DNA of 64,000 nucleotides, taken from positions 1 to 64,000 of the forward strand of contig NZ_WRPR01000149.1 of assembly GCF_010367455.1 (NCBI RefSeq), in the 5' to 3' direction. Under the pieces are notes generated by a model that saw only the letters and a list, made by a program, of their open reading frames with translations, searched no databases and had not been told where the DNA came from. The stretch's first letter is position 1. Each line of letters opens with the position of its first letter. The DNA comes from Candidatus Laterigemmans baculatus. GTDB taxonomy: Bacteria; Planctomycetota; Planctomycetia; Pirellulales; Pirellulaceae. Below are positions 60,255 through 64,000 of this stretch, in pieces. Made by a program: the position numbers and the translations under genes.

Positions 60255-61604
60255 CTACTTGCCGGAAAACACCCGCTTCAGTTCGTCGAGGCTGGTGAGC
60301 CCGCGGGCGACTGTCAGGACCGCTTCGGCCTGCAGCCCGCGGTGTCCTTCCGAGGCGGCGACGGCGCGCAGCTTTTGGAGGTCCTGCGTCTTGTGCAGCG
60401 CGTCGAGCAATTTGGGACCGGGGGTCAGCAGCTCAAAAATTCCGATCCGTCCATAGTAGCCGCGGCCGTTGCACTGCGGGCAGGGCGGGATCGGGGCAGG
60501 CCGCCCTTTTTCGTCCACCTGTTGCTCGATCGGCGGCGGGACGAAGGGCTGGTAGAGCATCGTCACGCGGCCGGCCGGAATCCCCAGCTTTTGAAGTAGC
60601 GCCGGCGGGGGCTGAAAACCTTGTTTGCAGTTTTCGCACAATCGGCGGGCGATCCGCTGGTTGAGGACGCCTTGCAGGATCGCCGTGATCGACTTGGCCG
60701 CCCCGCGGTACTGGCCGACCAACCGGGCCGCCGCTTCGACCGCGTCGCCGGCGACCATCCGCACGTAAACATGTTTGTCGTGCAGTTTGACCTGCTCGCA
60801 AATCGTCTTGAGCGACTCTTCGTCGGGGATCTCCGGCAACAGGAAGACGTCGGGTTCCTTGAGCAGCATGCGGCGGAGCAGTTCGCTCGGCGTCGGCCCT
60901 TCCTGCGGATCGTAGAAGTTTTGGTTGATGTTGATCGTCTCGGGCTCGGGCCGCGATTGGGGCTCGATCGACTGAAAGTCGCGGACGAATTTATCGGCGG
61001 CGTTGAGTGAGATTTGCCAACTCGTCGTCAGCCCCAAGCCTTTGGGAGCGCTGACGACCACCATTCCCTCGGAGCCGTTGAGCAGCCCCCGATAGGACTC
61101 GATCATCTTCTCCCGCATCCCGAGATCGGCGAGCGTCGTAAACGGCATCGCGTCGGGTTCAATCTTCAGCAGCACCCGTTCACCGGTCGGCACCCCTTGG
61201 CTCTGCAGAGTCCCGGTGAACTTGTCGCGTCCCACCTTGATCTTCCACTGACCCGATTGGGCCGAGCGGCGGTCCTGAGGATTGAGACTGCAGAGGGTTT
61301 TGAGTGCGACCAACATCGCGTCCCCCGCTTCCCGGTCGAGCGGCGGGATCGGCTCCCAGAGCCCATCGATCTGATAGCGGATGCCGACTCCCTGCTGGGT
61401 GTAATCGAGCAGCGCGTGGGTGGCCCGCGAGGCCATCGCGTGGGCGATCTGTCCGGCGGCGACCGGAAATCCGGGAGCCTGCCGGGCCTGGATCAACAGC
61501 GACTGCTCGGCGGTTTTGTCCTTGAGCGCCGGACTGATCTCGGCCGGCGGGAACAATTGCCACGGCTGGAGATCTTCGACAGCCTGCTTTTTCTTTCTAA
61601 TCAT
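60255..61604 (-). CDS. GspE/PilB-like protein with degenerate ATPase motifs
   Basis: 449 aa. Clear relative of GspE/PulE secretion and pilus ATPases: HALLDYTQQGVGIRYQIDGLW, ILQGVLNQRIARRLCENC (C321, C324) and PPCPQCNGRGYYGRIGIFEL (C373, C376) form the C-terminal zinc part. The Walker A region reads SAPKGLGLTTSW: the invariant Lys is Leu (L192) and the first Gly is Ala (A186). Walker B reads DVFLLPEIPDEES instead of the usual xxVGEIRDxET. It therefore probably cannot hydrolyse ATP in the standard way and may act as a structural or regulatory partner. It follows pilT by 51 bp. Confidence 0.85.
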   Translation of the reverse strand: MIRKKKQAVEDLQPWQLFPPAEISPALKDKTAEQSLLIQARQAPGFPVAAGQIAHAMASRATHALLDYTQQGVGIRYQIDGLWEPIPPLDREAGDAMLVALKTLCSLNPQDRRSAQSGQWKIKVGRDKFTGTLQSQGVPTGERVLLKIEPDAMPFTTLADLGMREKMIESYRGLLNGSEGMVVVSAPKGLGLTTSWQISLNAADKFVRDFQSIEPQSRPEPETININQNFYDPQEGPTPSELLRRMLLKEPDVFLLPEIPDEESLKTICEQVKLHDKHVYVRMVAGDAVEAAARLVGQYRGAAKSITAILQGVLNQRIARRLCENCKQGFQPPPALLQKLGIPAGRVTMLYQPFVPPPIEQQVDEKGRPAPIPPCPQCNGRGYYGRIGIFELLTPGPKLLDALHKTQDLQKLRAVAASEGHRGLQAEAVLTVARGLTSLDELKRVFSGK

Positions 61605-61655
61605 CAGCTTCGGTGAGAGTCAGGGAGATGCGGGATCGACGCGCGATCAAATCGA

Positions 61656-62867
61656 TCAGATGATACCCGGCGCTTTGACGTCGATGCCTTTGAGCGCCAT
61701 CTTCAGCGCGTCCTTGTTCGGCGCAACGGCGAACGCCGTGGGACGGTCGATCAACTCATCGTCGATCAACTGCTTGAGGCTCATCGTGAAGTCCTGCATG
61801 CCGTCCTCGGCACCGATCCGGATCGCGTCGGGCAGCTTTTCATCTTTGCCCTCGAGAACGAGTTTGCGGATCATCGGCGAGAACGTCATGACTTCCACCG
61901 TCGGCACGCGAGAGACGCCCGGCTTGATGCTCCGCAACAGCTTCTGAGCCACGATCCCTTTCATGTTGAAGGCGATCGCGCTACGAATCGCCCCGTGCAT
62001 CTCTTCAGGGAACAAGTCCAGAATACGGCCGATCGTCGTCGAGGCGCTCGAGGCGTGGATCGTGCCGAACACCAAGTGCCCCGTCTCGGCCGCGTGGATC
62101 GCCGTCATGAACGTCTCTTCGTCACGCAACTCGCCGACGAGGATGATGTCCGGGTCTTCACGCACCGCGTGCTTCATTCCAATCCCAAAATCCTTCACGT
62201 CCTGACCGATCTCGCGTTGGTTGATCAGACACTTGTCTTCGGTGTAGACGAATTCGATCGGGTCCTCGAGCGTCAGGATGTGCTTGCGATAGATGCTGTT
62301 GATGTAGTTCAGCATCGAAGCGATCGTGGTCGATTTTCCCGAGCCCGTGACGCCGGCCAGCAGGATCATGCCCTGGTCGAAGTGGCACAGCGATTCCATG
62401 ACCGGGGGCAGGTAGAGTCCTTCGAAGTTGGGGATGAAGTTATTGACTCGCCGCGCCACCAGCCCAATCTTGCCGAGTTGCTTGAGCATGTTGATCCGGA
62501 ACCGCCAGGAGACGCCATCGACGTTGCAGATGTAGGCGAAGTCGGCTCCCCCTTCTTCCTCGAAAATCCGCCGGTTCCGCTCGTCCATCATTGGGACCAG
62601 CAACCGCACCATCTCCTCGTTGTCGATCGGAGGGCGGTTCAGCGGACGGAGTTCGCCGCCGACGCGGACCATCGGCGGATTGCCCACCTTGAGGTGCAAG
62701 TCGGAGCCGTCGAGTTTGACGAGGGCCCGGAAAATCTTGTCGACTTCGAGCTCTTTGCGCTCGACGAGCAGGCTCGCCTTGAGCCGATCCATCGTCTCGT
62801 CCGCAGTGCCTCCCGCCGAGGCCGCACCGTTGCTCGCTGATCCGCTGGATTTCGTGGCGCTGGACAT
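61656..62867 (-). CDS. pilT: Type IV pilus retraction ATPase PilT
   Basis: 403 aa. Intact motor: Walker A GVTGSGKST (172-180), Asp box and Walker B DIILVGELRDEETFMTAIHA, His box GHLVFGTIHASSASTTI. The PilT-specific AIRSAIAFNMKGIVAQKLL follows. The ~40 extra N-terminal residues (Ser/Ala-rich) are not part of the fold. Powers pilus retraction and twitching. It sits between hisF and the GspE-like gene on the same strand. Confidence 0.96.
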   Translation of the reverse strand: MSSATKSSGSASNGAASAGGTADETMDRLKASLLVERKELEVDKIFRALVKLDGSDLHLKVGNPPMVRVGGELRPLNRPPIDNEEMVRLLVPMMDERNRRIFEEEGGADFAYICNVDGVSWRFRINMLKQLGKIGLVARRVNNFIPNFEGLYLPPVMESLCHFDQGMILLAGVTGSGKSTTIASMLNYINSIYRKHILTLEDPIEFVYTEDKCLINQREIGQDVKDFGIGMKHAVREDPDIILVGELRDEETFMTAIHAAETGHLVFGTIHASSASTTIGRILDLFPEEMHGAIRSAIAFNMKGIVAQKLLRSIKPGVSRVPTVEVMTFSPMIRKLVLEGKDEKLPDAIRIGAEDGMQDFTMSLKQLIDDELIDRPTAFAVAPNKDALKMALKGIDVKAPGII

Positions 62868-62972
62868 CGCTGCCTATATCTTCAGAAAAGGGGGGGGAAT
62901 CGTGCCTCACCAACTGCCGCTGGCCTCACAGACCGCCGCTAGTCGCGCAGCCCGCTCAGTCGCGCAGCCCGC

Positions 62973-63746
62973 TCAGACGGGCAGCCGCACGGGGATCCCG
63001 GCGGCGGCCATCGTTCGCTTGGTCTCTTCGATTGTATAGTGGCCGAAGTGGAAAATGCTGGCCGCCAGTGCCGCATCCGCTTTGCCTTTGAGGATCGCGT
63101 CGACCAAGTGCTCCGGTTTCCCCGCTCCGCCGCTGGCGACCACCGGGATGCGGACCGCTGCGGAGATTGCCGCGGTGACCGGCAAGTCGTAGCCGTCGCA
63201 AGTACCGTCGGCGTCCATGCTGGTTAACACGATCTCGCCCGCACCGAGGCGTTCGACCTCGCGGGCCCAAGCGACCGCTTCGAGCCCCGTCGGCTTGCGG
63301 CCCCCGTTGATGTGCACTTCCCACACTTCCCGCCCCTCGCGGACCACCCGTTTCGGATCGATGTTGACGACGATGCACTGCGATCCGAACCGCTCGGCGG
63401 CCCGCCGGACGAACTCGGGATCGGTCACCGCCGCGGAATTGATGGACACCTTGTCACTGCCCGCCTGCAGCAGCGCCCGGACATCCTCGATCGTGCGGAT
63501 CCCGCCGCCGACGGTCAGCGGCATGAAGACCTGCTCGGCCGTTCGCCGCACGACGTCGATCATGATCGCCCGGTCCTCGTGCGAAGCCCCGATGTCGAGG
63601 AAGACCAGTTCATCCGCCCCCTCGGCCTCGTACCGCCGCGCGACTTCGACCGGATCGCCCGCGTCCCGCAGATTGACGAAATTCGTCCCTTTGACCACGC
63701 GGCCGTGATCGACGTCGAGACAGGGAATCACACGTTTGGCAAGCAT
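62973..63746 (-). CDS. hisF: Imidazole glycerol phosphate synthase, cyclase subunit HisF
   Basis: 257 aa, family length. TIM-barrel enzyme converting PRFAR and ammonia to IGP and AICAR in histidine synthesis. Catalytic Asp D11 lies in [14 protein letters not shown] and the second Asp in [11 protein letters not shown] (near 130); phosphate-binding motifs are TVGGGIRT and [11 protein letters not shown]. The partner glutaminase hisH is not in the window. Confidence 0.97.
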   Translation of the reverse strand: MLAKRVIPCLDVDHGRVVKGTNFVNLRDAGDPVEVARRYEAEGADELVFLDIGASHEDRAIMIDVVRRTAEQVFMPLTVGGGIRTIEDVRALLQAGSDKVSINSAAVTDPEFVRRAAERFGSQCIVVNIDPKRVVREGREVWEVHINGGRKPTGLEAVAWAREVERLGAGEIVLTSMDADGTCDGYDLPVTAAISAAVRIPVVASGGAGKPEHLVDAILKGKADAALAASIFHFGHYTIEETKRTMAAAGIPVRLPV

Positions 63747-63860
63747 CGGTAACAGCCGAGGAAAAGACGCAAAACAGTATCGTACGAGCGGAGTTCAAGG
63801 TAAAGAATCGGCAGTCGCTTGACAGCCGGGGCGATGTTGGGAGCAGGCAGGAGCCTCTTT

Positions 63861-63943
63861 CGATACCCGCCCCCCGGGCCCTGCTCTCTACACAAGTCGA
63901 AGAAAAAAAAGGCACCACCAACACCCTCCCAGGGGGCGGGTGA
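63861..63943. repeat. Truncated R3 element with conserved flank
   Basis: CTCTACACAAGTC at 63886-63898 and AAAAGGCACCACCAACACCCT repeat the flank of the R3 element at 56.84 kb. After CACCCTCCC the copy degenerates (AGGGGGCGGGTGACG). No gene is seen from 63747 to the window end. Confidence 0.6.
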
Positions 63944-64000
63944 CGCTTGTGTTTTCTGGGCCTACCGCGGGGCACCCGGATGCCAGGGAGATCGGCGGCT

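Noticed and set aside
1-64000. tRNA or rRNA genes
   Set aside because: No cloverleaf-like sequence or rRNA stretch was recognised by eye in any gap; a covariance-model search would settle this.

Overview
The window looks like chromosomal DNA of a planctomycete, most likely of the order Pirellulales. Evidence: high GC content; a c-type-cytochrome/DUF1549-DUF1553 protein paired with a Tat-exported DUF1501 protein; the paired TIGR03546/TIGR03545 families; a PmoA-like (DUF6807) secreted protein; Ala/Pro/Tyr-rich secreted proteins; and a CsrA with a long tail. Outer-membrane flagellar rings (FlgH, FlgI), MurB and an FtsQ-like protein indicate a Gram-negative envelope with peptidoglycan. I see no rRNA, tRNA, CRISPR array, integrase or transposase. 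The genus cannot be read from this sequence alone.

Layout. 1-660: array of short TGACCCC-type repeats. 0.7-6.1 kb (-): AddAB-like helicase/nuclease pair. 6.5-9.1 kb (+): TIGR03546/TIGR03545 membrane pair. 9.7-12.1 kb (-): MurB, FtsQ-like protein, thioredoxin-like protein. 12.6-19.2 kb: GFO/IDH/MocA-like protein, PolX, a repetitive secreted protein, S41 protease. 19.8-23.9 kb: alpha/beta-hydrolase lipoprotein, CsrA, an unknown protein. 24-28.3 kb (-): DUF1549/DUF1553 and DUF1501 pair. 28.5-32.2 kb (-): Ndk, a small exported protein, then a cysH-rrf2-hydroxyacid dehydrogenase operon behind a recognisable promoter. 32.3-34.1 kb: a gene-free TGACCCC repeat array. 34.1-36.2 kb (-): NhaA, nitroreductase. 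36.3-43.0 kb (-): sufU-sufS followed by an SbcD/YhaM-like phosphoesterase and an SbcC/YhaN-like ATPase. 43.2-51.0 kb (+): flagellar cluster flgF-flgG-flgA-flgH-flgI-flgJ-flgN-flgK. 51.2-63.7 kb: Bpt aminoacyl-tRNA-protein transferase, DnaB, CorA, a PLP decarboxylase, a small membrane protein, an RNase HII-like protein, the PmoA-like protein, a degenerate GspE-like protein next to PilT, and HisF.

Genes that work together: the AddAB-like pair (double-strand break processing); cysH with its probable Rrf2 regulator (sulfur assimilation); sufU/sufS (Fe-S clusters); flgF-flgK (rod, rings and hook junction of the flagellum); pilT with the GspE-like protein (type IV pili); murB with the FtsQ-like gene (wall and division).

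The most unusual content is intergenic. At least six families of short repeats (called R1-R6 here) fill the gaps. R2, R4 and R5 are palindromes in which one arm is iterated in tandem at an exact period (36, 24, 21 or 22 bp). Several islands are inverted repeats nested inside other inverted repeats. In two genes the stop codon is supplied by a repeat. Short in-frame tandem repeats of 15-18 bp also sit inside at least seven unrelated genes. These patterns are read directly from the sequence; their cause is inference.
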